A DNA stretch of 64,000 bases from Opeltia flavorubescens. Its lineage: Eukaryota; Ascomycota; Lecanoromycetes; Teloschistales; Teloschistaceae. The notes beneath the pieces were generated by a model. It saw only the letters and a program-made list of their open reading frames with translations, was not told where the DNA came from and did not search any database. The position numbers were made by a program, and so were the translations under genes. How positions within the stretch are numbered: the first letter of the stretch is position 1; each line of letters begins with the position of its first letter. Location of the stretch: contig KE546966.1 in NCBI GenBank assembly GCA_000442125.1, positions 334,969 through 398,968 of the forward strand, written 5' to 3'. Positions 54,459 through 64,000 of the stretch are shown here, in pieces.

Positions 54459-57400
54459 TCATTTTCCTTCCCTCCTCGCGACGCTCTCTAAATACCCCAA
54501 TAGAAATTTCCGGTCGACATCACTTGTAGTCTTCTTTGGTACGGGCCGCGGCTGACCGCCGATCTTATCATCCTTAGCTTCGGCATTACCTTTCCCATTT
54601 CTGGTGTAAGCTGTCCCATTCAGAGCAGGGACTCCAGCATGAGATTGGTTGGTAGTTTTTGGAGGGGCTGCAAAAAATGATGGTGGCTTCGCTGCTACAG
54701 GACTAACGAATGCTGACATATCTGATAGTGGTGGGGTCTCGGAGGGATTAACAGGTGTAGGGGCTTTGGTAAAGAGAGAAAGAAGCGTAGCTTTGTGGTT
54801 GGACCCACGTGGAGGTCGGCCAGTCGATGCTGAGAAAGGCATCTGTGTTTCTCCTTGCTGAGAAGACGGCCGGATTGTGGAAGGTACAGAGGGTCCTTGT
54901 GGATTTTGCGGCTTCTCTGATTGGACCGGCCGACGAAGAATTTGTTTCGGCGTCATAGGTTTCTGTACAACTGTGGCTGGGCCTGCTGGGTGAGCAATTA
55001 CTGGACCATTCACGTGTCCATCAATCGCCTTAGGCGTTGCTGACTGATCGGATGAAGACTTTAATTGCGTGCTGGCTGGGCGAGCTAATATCGTGACTGG
55101 CGATCTCTTCGCCTCTGTAGCCGTTGTATGTCTCTGATGTGATTCTTTCATCTTGTTGGCGATCATCTCAAACTGTGGCTCGTTGAGAGGTCCGTTTACA
55201 GTAGCATAGACTGGTGGTTTTCCCGACGCTGTGTTGCCCACATGCTGACGGCTGTGCAAAGGAACTTGCTTGCCAGATATTGAGCTTCTTACTCTTTCTG
55301 ATGTTCGAACCTCGGCTTTCGAGGGTTCTCTCGAATGCCCAGGGCTAGGCATTGCTGAAAGCTCTACGAGATTCGCAGGAACGTCCAGACTTGACTTAGA
55401 AGCTATGGTTGGCTCGGTTGCAGGAACCGACGGTTTGCGGAACAATTCGAGCAGCGTAGCTTGATGAGTCGATTGCGGCCTCTTTGAATCTTTTACTTTC
55501 TGCATTATTGGTGGTAGTGGTTTTGGGGTTTCGCTATCAAGGCCTGGTGGATATCCTTTACTCGACTCTTGGAGTATCTGCGGTCCAGCAGTTTGACCCG
55601 TGGCAGCATGTGATGTTGGTAGTGAATTCATGTTTTTTGCGTCTGAACCAGAGCTACCTTTTGCAGCTTCTGCAGATTGGCCCCCTTTGAAGAGATCCAG
55701 CAGTGACGAGGAATGTGCATTTATCTTTGGCATAGGCAGCTTGTTAGCTGAGGGTATGACCGGACGGTAAATATCTGGATATTGTAGATTTGCAGCTCCC
55801 TGCACATTGCTCGTTGCTTGATATGGGGCCGGCGAAGCTTGCGGAGGTACATTTCGAGCAGCCCGCGGATAGGCTGGTAAACCCTGCTGGAGTTCACGAG
55901 GACCACCAACCGTTCGATTGACCGTGTTTGAAACATGTCGAATACTTGCTTTGCACATGTTGGTATCAGTGTCTACCTTCACTTGATGCCATGTCTCGTT
56001 CATAGCTGGCAGTGTGGGCTCACGTATGATGCCCATCCTCTGATCTTCAGCCAGGCGAGCAGCATGTTTCTCAGCTTGAGCTCGTCGGCTTGCTGCTTCT
56101 TGTTTAGCGGATGTGGTCTGAAAATTGTTCCAGGCGTCTATTGAAGCATTGTTATCATTGACTGGACGAGAGTCAATGAACTTGGCGCTCTCTGCACTTG
56201 ACTGATTAGTGTCCGCTTTTTTGCCATAGGCCGGAGAGAATGGGAAGGCTGGAGGTGGAAGTTGGGCGGGGATACGTGGTGGCACTGTCCGGTGAGGTTT
56301 AGGAGACTCGGGTGCAAATGGCGGCTGTATCATTTGTTCCATAGGGGTAGAAGCAACTGGTAATTTTTCCGGGGGTGGGCCACCTCTCAATAATGCCAGT
56401 AAAGTAGCGGCTCTATTCTCGTCAACTGTCGTTGAAGGGAATACGGTTGGTGCAGCACGAGCTATTTGCTTCCCGGCTCCTACTTGATCGTCTGTTGAGA
56501 CGCGAAGTAGAGTCTTTAGTTGAGACGATGCTTCATCCGCTGAAGTCATTGTCTTCGGTAATTGTGCGTTACTGGCGACTTGGACGCTGGCTGGGTTTCG
56601 TAGACCGGCCAATAACCGTTCCATGTCTTCTGATGTCGAGACAGCTCCGTTACCGTTGAGCTCGACCGTCTCTGTTGGAAGGTCCTCAGCATCATTATCA
56701 ACTGGATACTGAAGCTGACCTGTGCTTCGAGACTTCTCCAGCTTCTTCTGCTGAGATATCCATTTTTTCAAAGGTACTAGAAAGGGCGCAACCATATAGA
56801 ACTTATTCGCGTTCGTAGCCAAATCTTCTCCTCTTCCTTCCTGCTGCTGTTTCTTTTTCTTCAAAGTTGGTAGGTCTGAGAGCTTCCACCAATCGATCTT
56901 GCTGATTTCTTTTCTGGTTCTTGCTTCGAACGGAGTGTCCTTTGGGACCCCTCGAAATACATAGAGCCGAATATGCTGATGCTGAATTGCGACATCAATG
57001 TACTTCGCTGAATCTTCAGACCCAATCAAACCCGCTGAATTAATATCGTAACCCGTTTCTTCATATACCTCCCTTATCGCACATGCCAAATCGGATTCAT
57101 CCTTGTTGATCTTTCCTCTAGGGAAACTCCAATTGGCACCCTTCTTCCATCCTTTGACTAGAATAACCTCGTCCATCTCGTCGTTAAGCATTATGGCCCC
57201 CCGTACGGGCACACGTGTTTTGTATGCCAGAAATTCTTCGAACGCTGTCGCATGATGATAAGGAGAGAATTCGGAAAGAAGTGGACAATGTTGAAAAATG
57301 CGCAGGCAGAAATTGCGAAGGGTCAGCGAGGGAAGGTCCGGGTCAAGCGGCCGTATGAAATCCTCGTAATACCATTGCGCCTCCTCTACCTGGAAGCATA

Positions 57401-57596
57401 TTCGCTCCACGGATTCAAGTTCTTCTTGAGGAAGATTAATGATGAAGCGCACGCATAGATCATCCAGCCCTAAAAGTTCGCGTTGTCAATGTTGCCAGCT
57501 CAGGAGATGAATGCACGCCTTGGCGCGCGAGCACAATTCAAGTCATGGGCAGGCAGGAGTCTTACAATCGACGAGTTGCATCTTTGTCTCTGTCAT
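54459..57596 (-). CDS. dcp2: mRNA decapping enzyme Dcp2
   Basis: Two exons: 57596-57566 and 57469-54459, with a 96-bp intron (GTAAGA..TTAG), give 1013 residues. The first exon encodes MTETKMQLVD plus one base and restores the conserved DWLDDLCVRFIINLP start. The regulatory N-terminal domain spans about 1-100. The Nudix domain follows, with the box G129-x5-E-x7-REVYEETG (catalytic Glu147/Glu148), then Box B up to about residue 250. The remaining 750 residues are disordered and contain several helical leucine motifs (LLALL, LLDLF, LLELF, LLSLF). Motifs of this kind bind Edc3/Scd6 Lsm domains in yeasts. Dcp2 removes the 5' cap in P-bodies. Confidence 0.95.
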
Positions 57597-58767
57597 CCTG
57601 TTCTGATCCTTCAAGCATATCTACGCTTGATGCGAGAGCCACCTAGAAGCCCTGCGTGTCAGGGACAGCGACGCTGGCTGTCACGCAATGAGATAGGGAT
57701 AGAATAACGGGCAGAATCGTGAGATAGATGTTCAATAGACTGGCTACTGGATTCCGAAAAGAATTCAATGTAACTCAACATCAGAAGAAATGTGTAATGA
57801 ACGACTACATATAATACGAATACAATACATTGACGATCAATGCAATAATGCCCCTACAATATCCGCGCGGATATATTAGCGCGCCGAAAAGTGAGTTTGT
57901 GGTACAGCCACTGACAGCTTTTGCATAAACTCATTGTTTGGCTGAGCGCAAATCTCAAGCGCAAATCCTAATGAATGTATAACATGTACCATTATATATG
58001 ATGTGCGTCAATGGACGAGAATGGTTTTTTCAGCTGTGAGTCCAGCTTGGTTGGGTTGCTTGTGATGAGCAATAAGGCACTCGTAATGCATAGGATAGCA
58101 AAAAAATTGGATGGGGGCGAAAGCGATACCACGAGATCCAGCTAAAGCATCCCAAATATCATAATAGAAGTCTCATATGTGATCAGGAAAACACTCCTGA
58201 TGGTACAAATCAATGAGTATCTCCTTCGATTCGATTCGAATTAGTCGAGAGACGTCAGCCATTTGCGACACAGCCACTGTGGCTGAGGGACCTAAACCAT
58301 TTCCGGTGGCGCTTACCGTCATATGTCTCTCCATCGTCCGCAACCAATCGTTCTAGACCCAGATTCAAGTTCTCTCACAAACAACCCTAAAAGCTATTTA
58401 TTATTGTTCCTCCTTCTGAATACCCAAGATGATTGCGCTTCACTATTCAATATCACACGAAACCTGTGTGAAGCGTTGCGCTCACTCACAAAACCGTTTC
58501 ACGTCCTCTGAAACGGTCAACATTCCTCACCTTATTGATCAATTCAACGTTTGAACCTTTGTTCGTGACTCTTTGAGGCGCACAACCTTTGAATACTTAA
58601 TACTTGTTGAAAGAGCCATTTTTCGTTTGCACACTCATAGCAAGCCGGTCTTCTAGGTCTTAGTCTTCGACTCATTCTTTGCACGAACCTATCCACCAAC
58701 CCTTCAAATACATCTCACATCAACCTACAAACATCCATTAATCAAATTCACCACCGTCACCAGTACC
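57597..58767. other. Divergent promoter region dcp2 / DUF4112 gene
   Basis: About 1.17 kb between outward-facing genes. No gene is seen. It contains AT-rich stretches at 57770-57880 and a CT/CA-rich block just before 58768, typical of a fungal promoter. Confidence 0.5.
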
Positions 58768-59562
58768 ATGGCCTCCGCCGCTGTCAATCTCGTTGCCAAA
58801 AAGGTCCTTCGCGAAGAAGCACAGAAGCGTCTCGCCTCTAAACAAGACCCCTACTTCATCACTGTCAAAAACAAGAAAGGCAAAAGCGTCCAAGTCAAAC
58901 GATCCGACAATGACATCCCTCCCGGAATATCTGCCGCTGACGCCAAAATCCTTCTCAAAGTTCGCCGTCGCGCCTATCGCCTCGATAATGCCATGACCGT
59001 ACCGATTATTCGCGTCAGATACGGCGTCAGCTCTCTCATTGGCCTCTTGCCCGTCGTAGGGGATTTCGCCGACGTACTTCTCGGCCTAACGGTTTATAAC
59101 ACATGCCGTAAAGCAGGGCTCGACAAAGAGACCACATCAAAGATGCTTTTCAACATAGGACTGGATGGTGTGTTGGGACTTATACCCTTGCTTGGGGATG
59201 TTGCCGATACCTTCTTCCGATGCAACACGCGAAATCTGATCGAGCTTGAGAAGTTCTTGACGAAGAAGGGGTTGGCGAATCTGGAGAAGATGCGAGTGGT
59301 TGAAGGTGATGGCGGCGCCGCCGCTGTCGTCGAAATGGATGAGCTACGAGGAAGTCCGCCACCGAGGTATCGAAGTCGGGATGGGAGAGGAAACGGGGGG
59401 AGGACGGAGTCGCCGGCTCCGCAGCAGCGTATTACGACTGGTACATCCGGAAGGACTGATACGGGGCGCTCAAGGCGACATGGTGAGAGGGAAGGGAGAG
59501 GCACACATAGGGACGGTACACCACCTGCCGTGCCTCCTCGTCGTGATGGCTCCATGTTTTGA
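58768..59562 (+). CDS. DUF4112 domain protein
   Basis: Single exon, 264 residues, with the ATG in good context (ACCATGG). After a basic N-terminus, the DUF4112 domain covers about residues 65-175. It has AYRLDNAMTVP and two repeated GL(I/L)P-like hydrophobic segments, each followed by GD.AD (SSLIGLLPVVGDFADVLLG and LGLIPLLGDVADTFF). The tail is Arg/Gly/Ser-rich and disordered. Fungal DUF4112 proteins are small membrane-associated proteins of unknown function; some relatives carry a PH domain, which is not visible here. The 3' end converges on the GT90 gene, 348 bp away. Confidence 0.85.
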   Translation: MASAAVNLVAKKVLREEAQKRLASKQDPYFITVKNKKGKSVQVKRSDNDIPPGISAADAKILLKVRRRAYRLDNAMTVPIIRVRYGVSSLIGLLPVVGDFADVLLGLTVYNTCRKAGLDKETTSKMLFNIGLDGVLGLIPLLGDVADTFFRCNTRNLIELEKFLTKKGLANLEKMRVVEGDGGAAAVVEMDELRGSPPPRYRSRDGRGNGGRTESPAPQQRITTGTSGRTDTGRSRRHGEREGRGTHRDGTPPAVPPRRDGSMF

Positions 59563-59910
59563 GAGTCTGCATTGGTATCTAATCTTTTTCACGCTGGTCA
59601 GCGAGCATGGTGTTTCTGGAGCTTAGTCAAAAGAACGACTTTGACAATTCAATTGCGTGCGAGAATTAGTAGCTTAATCCATACCCATTTTAGTTTAAAT
59701 ATGATACATTGTATGATTATTCTTTATTGTGAGGGCCCAATATGTACAGCAGCCAGCAATGCCCGAAGCTTATGATTGCTTCTTCGAGTAGACGAGCCAC
59801 AAAATCACACCAACCAGAACCTCCCATGGTATCTCCAAGAACAAAGAGCGGGCAACCAAACGCCAGATCACCGATGCGTGCGCTGCACTATTATACACGG
59901 TGATAACAGT
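59563..59910. other. 3' intergenic region between convergent genes
   Basis: About 350 bp between the DUF4112 and GT90 3' ends. It is AT-rich at 59690-59730. No gene is seen. Confidence 0.5.
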
Positions 59911-61911
59911 TCAATGAGCCACCTCATCGGGATGGCTCACTCCATCATACCGGTCAAGCTCGCTACCATCGCCAGCATAGCCGATGCGATCTCTATTGTC
60001 ATCTATTATCCGGCCGTATTCGAGGAGAAGCCGAAACATGTAGATCTGTTACTCATAAGTCAATTATCACAGAAATACAGATTATGCGTGCATGCGTACC
60101 TCAATATCATCTCTCCTCAGCACTTTCTTCGCCCACTCTCTCCCTTGATTGGCGAGACGCTTTCCCTCCGCATCATGCCTCATCACGTACGCTTCTTTAA
60201 GGGTCTCCTGACCCGAAGGCGCACCGGTACCGACACCCAAGAAGTAGGTCAAGATGGTGTACACATCGTCGTATCGGTTATCCATGGGCACAAAGTGCCG
60301 CCAGGCAAAAAGGCGTGAATCGTGCCATTCGCGGAAGATGGTGGCTTTAATACCGAGGGACTTGCTTTCGAGGAAAGCATGCCACCTGCCCGAAAACGAG
60401 TGACCGTCGACATCGACGAGGAATTTCTGTTTGAATTGCTCAGGAAAAGGTGCCGTGGGTTTTATGGCGAAGACGTCGTTGTAAAATGAGCAGTCGGGGA
60501 TACAGCTCATTGTTCCGGTGAAGCCAACATCGGTATGATTCGCTGCAAAGTCCGACGGATGGAATTGCCGGAAGTTTTCGAACTCATCTTGCTTTTCCGG
60601 CTGCTCCGTCAGAATCCTGACTTCTTGGTTTGCCATTTCTGTGCTATTGACCATTTTGACCAAGCGTTGGCGATGCATTCTTTGCCAATTGTCGGATGTC
60701 TGTGCACCGCCAGATGTGACGCCTCGCCAGATCATTGAGTCGGATTTATGTTCCCAGACCAGATTGTCGTGTCTTTCGTCGTAGTCATATCGTTCATCAT
60801 GCTTCCAATACATATTTGCGGGAAAGAGAATGTCGCTGTTCACATTGACTTTGCATTCGCCGAAGATGGGGACGAGGCGTTTAGTAGGGATGACGGTGGA
60901 ACCAGAATAGAGGAAGCCATGCAGATCCTGGATCTCGGGACCTACTGTACAGAGATCGGTCGAGAGGTTAAAATTGGTCACAACACCTCCCAAACGGTTC
61001 TTGTACCGTTCCTCCACATCAGCCTTGGGTATTTCGTTGCTGCGAGCGTGAGATTCGGGAGGGCATGCAAGCTTAGCCGTTTCCATATATTGTTTTCCAT
61101 GAGCAGGAAACCACCCTGGATCTTCTTTGTGAGCTGGCTCTTCCTCAAATGATGTGATGTTAAGGAACTCGTCCATTCCAGTGGTGAAGTTTTGGAATAT
61201 GTCAGGTGGCATACGCCGCGTTTCCATCTCATTCCTGAGATGAGCCTGCATATCTTCCCAAGGTACGACGACTCGAGGCTGATCTAGTCGATTCATCGCA
61301 ATGTCCATGTCTGGTAGGTATTTGGCGATCTTCTCAATGAGAGTGACCAAAGTCTCGGATCGCCATGACTTGTTTGTCACTTTGACAACTTTATGCTTTC
61401 TGATGTGGATTCCTGAAACGCCATCTTTGTCATTCCTCCACATATTCGCAGCGAGATTGCGGAGTTTTTTCGGCTCAATCGCCCAGAATGGACGTAGGTC
61501 ATCCATGATCTGCTCGAAATCATCGATATTGTGAACATTTTTCTTTCTAGCAAATTGGTACCACTTCTCGAAGCCCGGTGGTGGATGTCTGCCATATTTC
61601 CTCCGGTACTTGCTCACGGTCTGCCTGAATGTTGTTGAGCGGCTGTTTTCATATAACGCCCAAGCTTTGTCGGCTTCCGCCATAAGTTGTGAAATGGGGT
61701 GCGCATCTCTGGGTTTGTAAGGCCCTTCGAGCTTTTCTCCGAAGTGCCATGGTTTCCGCGGTAGGCCAGGTATTGGTAAACGCCTGAACTGTGATCCTAT
61801 GTCTGCCCCGGTCAGACCAAGGAATACGAAAAGATTGGCGACAACAGCAAAAATTGCGAGGCTCGTGATAATCAAGAACAAGACCCTCTTGCGAGGTTTG
61901 GAGATCTTCAT
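59911..61911 (-). CDS. Glycosyltransferase family 90 (CAP10-like), type II membrane protein
   Basis: Two exons: 61911-60100 and 60045-59911, with a 54-bp intron, give 648 residues. A cytosolic basic tip (MKISKPRKR) precedes one membrane anchor at about 10-32, so the catalytic part should be in the Golgi lumen. The C-terminal half carries CAP10/GT90 features: LFPANMYWK, SDSMIWRGVTSGG, FKQKFLVDVDGHSFSGRW, FLESKSLGIKATIFREWHDSRL and PWRHF-like FAWRHFVPMD. The second exon adds IYMFRLLLEYGRIIDDNRDR, completing the family ending. Relatives transfer xylose or other sugars to glycans in fungi, including capsule synthesis in Cryptococcus. Donor and acceptor are unknown here. Confidence 0.9.
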
Positions 61912-62228
61912 CGCAAATCAGCGATCAGACCCAGCATTGCGCTGTTCGCCTGATTTGAGGAAGATGAAAGTCTGATCATTAATATTGTTGTAGCAGCCTA
62001 CACTTTTTGTGGGCTCTGATGATCATCGTAGAATGTTAGGCTAATGTGCATATTGAGAAAACGTGAGGAGACAAGGGGGATTATTTCTTGAAGTCGGACA
62101 TTCGGCCAGGGATCACCGACCACAGAATCAAGCAATGTAGGGCTGAAGCAATGACTAAGCGGTGTAAGCCTCCTAGGTTTATTTGAGCATCGCATGGCTT
62201 GCAGAACTTATTGATAGACACAATCGCC
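61912..62228. promoter_or_regulatory. Shared divergent promoter region GT90 / mrpl10
   Basis: 317 bp between the two start codons of outward-facing genes. No specific site is claimed. Confidence 0.55.
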
Positions 62229-63169
62229 ATGCCTCCAAGCATTCCGAAAATTTTATGTAAATCATGGTTTCCAACATACCAAGCATCACGAGCCTTTTCA
62301 CCGTTCCTACCATTCCTCTATCCACAACAGCGCTCAGCTTCCATCCTATCAAGCTTGTCAGATAAGAAGAGCGCATATAACAAAAAAATCAGACGAGGTC
62401 GGGGTCCCTCATCAGGCAAAGGAAAGACAGCTGGACGAGGGTACAACGGACAGAAACAAAAGGGAACGGTGCCGCGAGGCTTCAATGGAGGCCAGACACC
62501 GGATGAGGTGGTCCATGGCGTCAGGGGCTACAACAATGTGTATGTTCAATGGATCATCGGCCGTCAGCCGCTGAACGCCTTCGTAAGAAGACTGACGTGA
62601 AAACTAGCTTCTCGGTGGATATGAAACCTGTGAACGTTGAAAAAATCCAAGCATGGGTTGAGCAAGGCCGCCTTGACCCTTCCAAGCCCATCACGGTAAA
62701 GGAGCTTAACAAATCGCGCTGCATACATGGTGTCAAGGATGGAGTCAAGCTACTCGCGAAGGGTTCTGAACAAATCAAATCCCCACTCAATATTGTCGTC
62801 TCGCGAGCTTCGGCCTCAGCAATAGCAGCAATTGAAGCGGCAGGAGGTTCCGTCACTACAAGATACTACACACCATTCTCTATCAAGCGGATAACTCGTG
62901 GGGAAACAGATCCGATCCACTCTCTCCAGTCACAAATTCCTTTAGAAGCGCCAAAGGAACCCATTGCATATTCAAAGCGGCTGCCAGATCCTACAAGCAG
63001 AAAGGACATCGAGTATTACCGAGACCCAGCACATAGGGGATACCTGAGTTACCAATTGGATGAAGGTCAGGGCCCAAGCTTGTTTTTCAAAACACCGGGA
63101 ACAGGCAAGTTTGTGGCGAAGAAGGTGAAGAAGAAGGCTACTTCCGGGGCGGAAAATCGTATCTGGTGA
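62229..63169 (+). CDS. mrpl10: Mitochondrial large ribosomal subunit protein uL15m (MRPL10)
   Basis: Two exons: 62229-62539 and 62608-63169, with a 68-bp intron, give 290 residues. A presequence-like N-terminus precedes the L15 signature: KKIRRGRGPSSGKGKTAGRG, then GQKQKGTVPRGFNGGQTP. The junction gives NNVFSVDMKPVN, the expected continuation. Conserved VKLLAKGSEQIKSPLNIVVS and a fungal C-terminal extension follow. It is a structural protein of the mitochondrial 54S subunit. Confidence 0.93.
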
Positions 63170-63445
63170 ACGGGTTGTAACGCCCGAGTGATGCGCATTG
63201 TGAACTATAGTGAAGTCCAAAATATGAGCGAAATCATGTTGAGCGGTGGTATCGACTCGTTGAAGCATAGAACATTGAAATCTGTCACATTCATCGTTTA
63301 CTGATGGAGTCCGTGGTCAAAAATTGAACGGATCCAATGAACTCTCGTTTTCGATAGCACTCCGCCATAGACCATCAACCCAACCTTCTTAAATCCTACG
63401 GAGCCCGCCATCACCAAATTTCACGCATCACTCTAAATCCCCACC

Positions 63446-63878
63446 ATGGTCCATTCACCCCTCTCCTCCAGCTGATCATCTTGCTGACATCCAAACTTAG
63501 GCTAAAGACTCCGCCCACACCTACATCCACTTCTCCCAACCCCGCCACGCCGACCTCTTCGAGGTATCTTTCCCTCCTCTTTTGTCCCTGAAAATCCTCT
63601 CCCTCCACCTGCACGTTCCCCATCTTCAATCACTCACTCACCGATATTAGGAATTCACCCGTGCCCCTCATCTCCCCCATGAACCTATCTACGTTCCCCC
63701 GCACCTCCAACCACCGAATCCCGAAGACGAAGATGACGTCGTTCCAGACCAGCACGCTGCCTTCGGCATCCAGCGCGCGACGCAGGCGAAGCGAGAAGCT
63801 GCGTGGCGGGATTTGGGTCTGGAGGAGTTGATGAGGAGGGGCCCGAAGAAAGAGGAGAAGATAAGACTGCCACGATAA
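63446..63878 (+). CDS. Small hypothetical protein (about 97 aa), start uncertain
   Basis: A likely model is 63446-63448, 63501-63563 and 63651-63878. The two introns (52 and 87 bp) end in CTTAG and ATTAG. The second and third exons read AKDSAHTYIHFSQPRHADLFE and EFTRAPHLPHEPIYVPPHL.., with an acidic stretch and a charged C-terminal helix ending KIRLPR. In this model the first exon is only the ATG, followed by a weak donor GTCCAT. A non-coding or different first exon further upstream is possible. I do not recognise the family. The lack of a signal peptide and the helical C-terminus do not reveal a role. Confidence 0.5.
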
Positions 63879-64000
63879 CTATGCCTATACGGACTGGAAA
63901 CTTGGGATGTGAACGAATGGAGAGTTGATATGCTGTAGGCTTGCGCAGGACATAATGGCCCTCAAAGAGGACATACGCATCAGCATATGAATTACATGAA

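Overview
The window comes from a filamentous ascomycete (Pezizomycotina). The genes carry short introns (46-120 bp, GT..AG, with CTRAY branch sites close to the acceptor). The gene set includes fungus-specific regulators: the PalH pH sensor, a Tea4/TeaC polarity factor, a Dsc1/Tul1 Golgi ubiquitin ligase, an Adr1-type zinc-finger factor and an Spg1/Tem1 GTPase. Coding and non-coding strands alternate without operon-like order. Four single N bases (32118, 33960, 35559, 54013) show a draft assembly. No rRNA, tRNA, CRISPR, retroelement or virus-like element was recognised. I built the spliced models by hand from reading frame, splice signals and conserved motifs.

Layout. 1-9 kb: the 3' part of a lipase-like alpha/beta hydrolase, a 355-bp inverted-repeat MITE with an 8-bp target duplication, dsc1, a small secreted protein, and a transglutaminase-fold (Cyk3-like) protein. 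9.5-17.2 kb: an Adr1-like factor with 3.5 kb of gene-free upstream DNA, then a doubtful lysine/glutamate-rich ORF. 17.8-25 kb: rrb1 and spg1 share a divergent promoter and are followed by a sugar transporter with six exons. 25-37 kb: palH, teaC, glyoxalase II, a DUF1264 protein and rps29, all on the + strand. 37.5-42.3 kb: snf4 (AMPK gamma), las1 and an unknown 404-residue protein, all on the - strand. 42.3-48.2 kb: almost 6 kb with no convincing gene. 48.2-64 kb: a membrane-anchored deubiquitinase, a Cwc23-type J protein, iba57/caf17, dcp2, a DUF4112 protein, a GT90 glycosyltransferase, mitochondrial uL15 (mrpl10) and a small unknown gene.

Most genes are housekeeping or core regulatory: ribosome biogenesis (rrb1, las1, rps29, mrpl10), RNA metabolism (dcp2, cwc23), ubiquitin (dsc1, USP), nutrient and pH signalling (snf4, palH, Adr1-like, sugar transporter), polarity and cytokinesis (teaC, spg1, Cyk3-like) and metabolism (glo2, iba57). 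I found no secondary-metabolite cluster, defence island or obviously new system. The points most worth checking are the MITE, the two start sites and GC-AG intron of glo2, the repeated leucine motifs in the Dcp2 tail, the terminal micro-exons, and the long gene-free regions.
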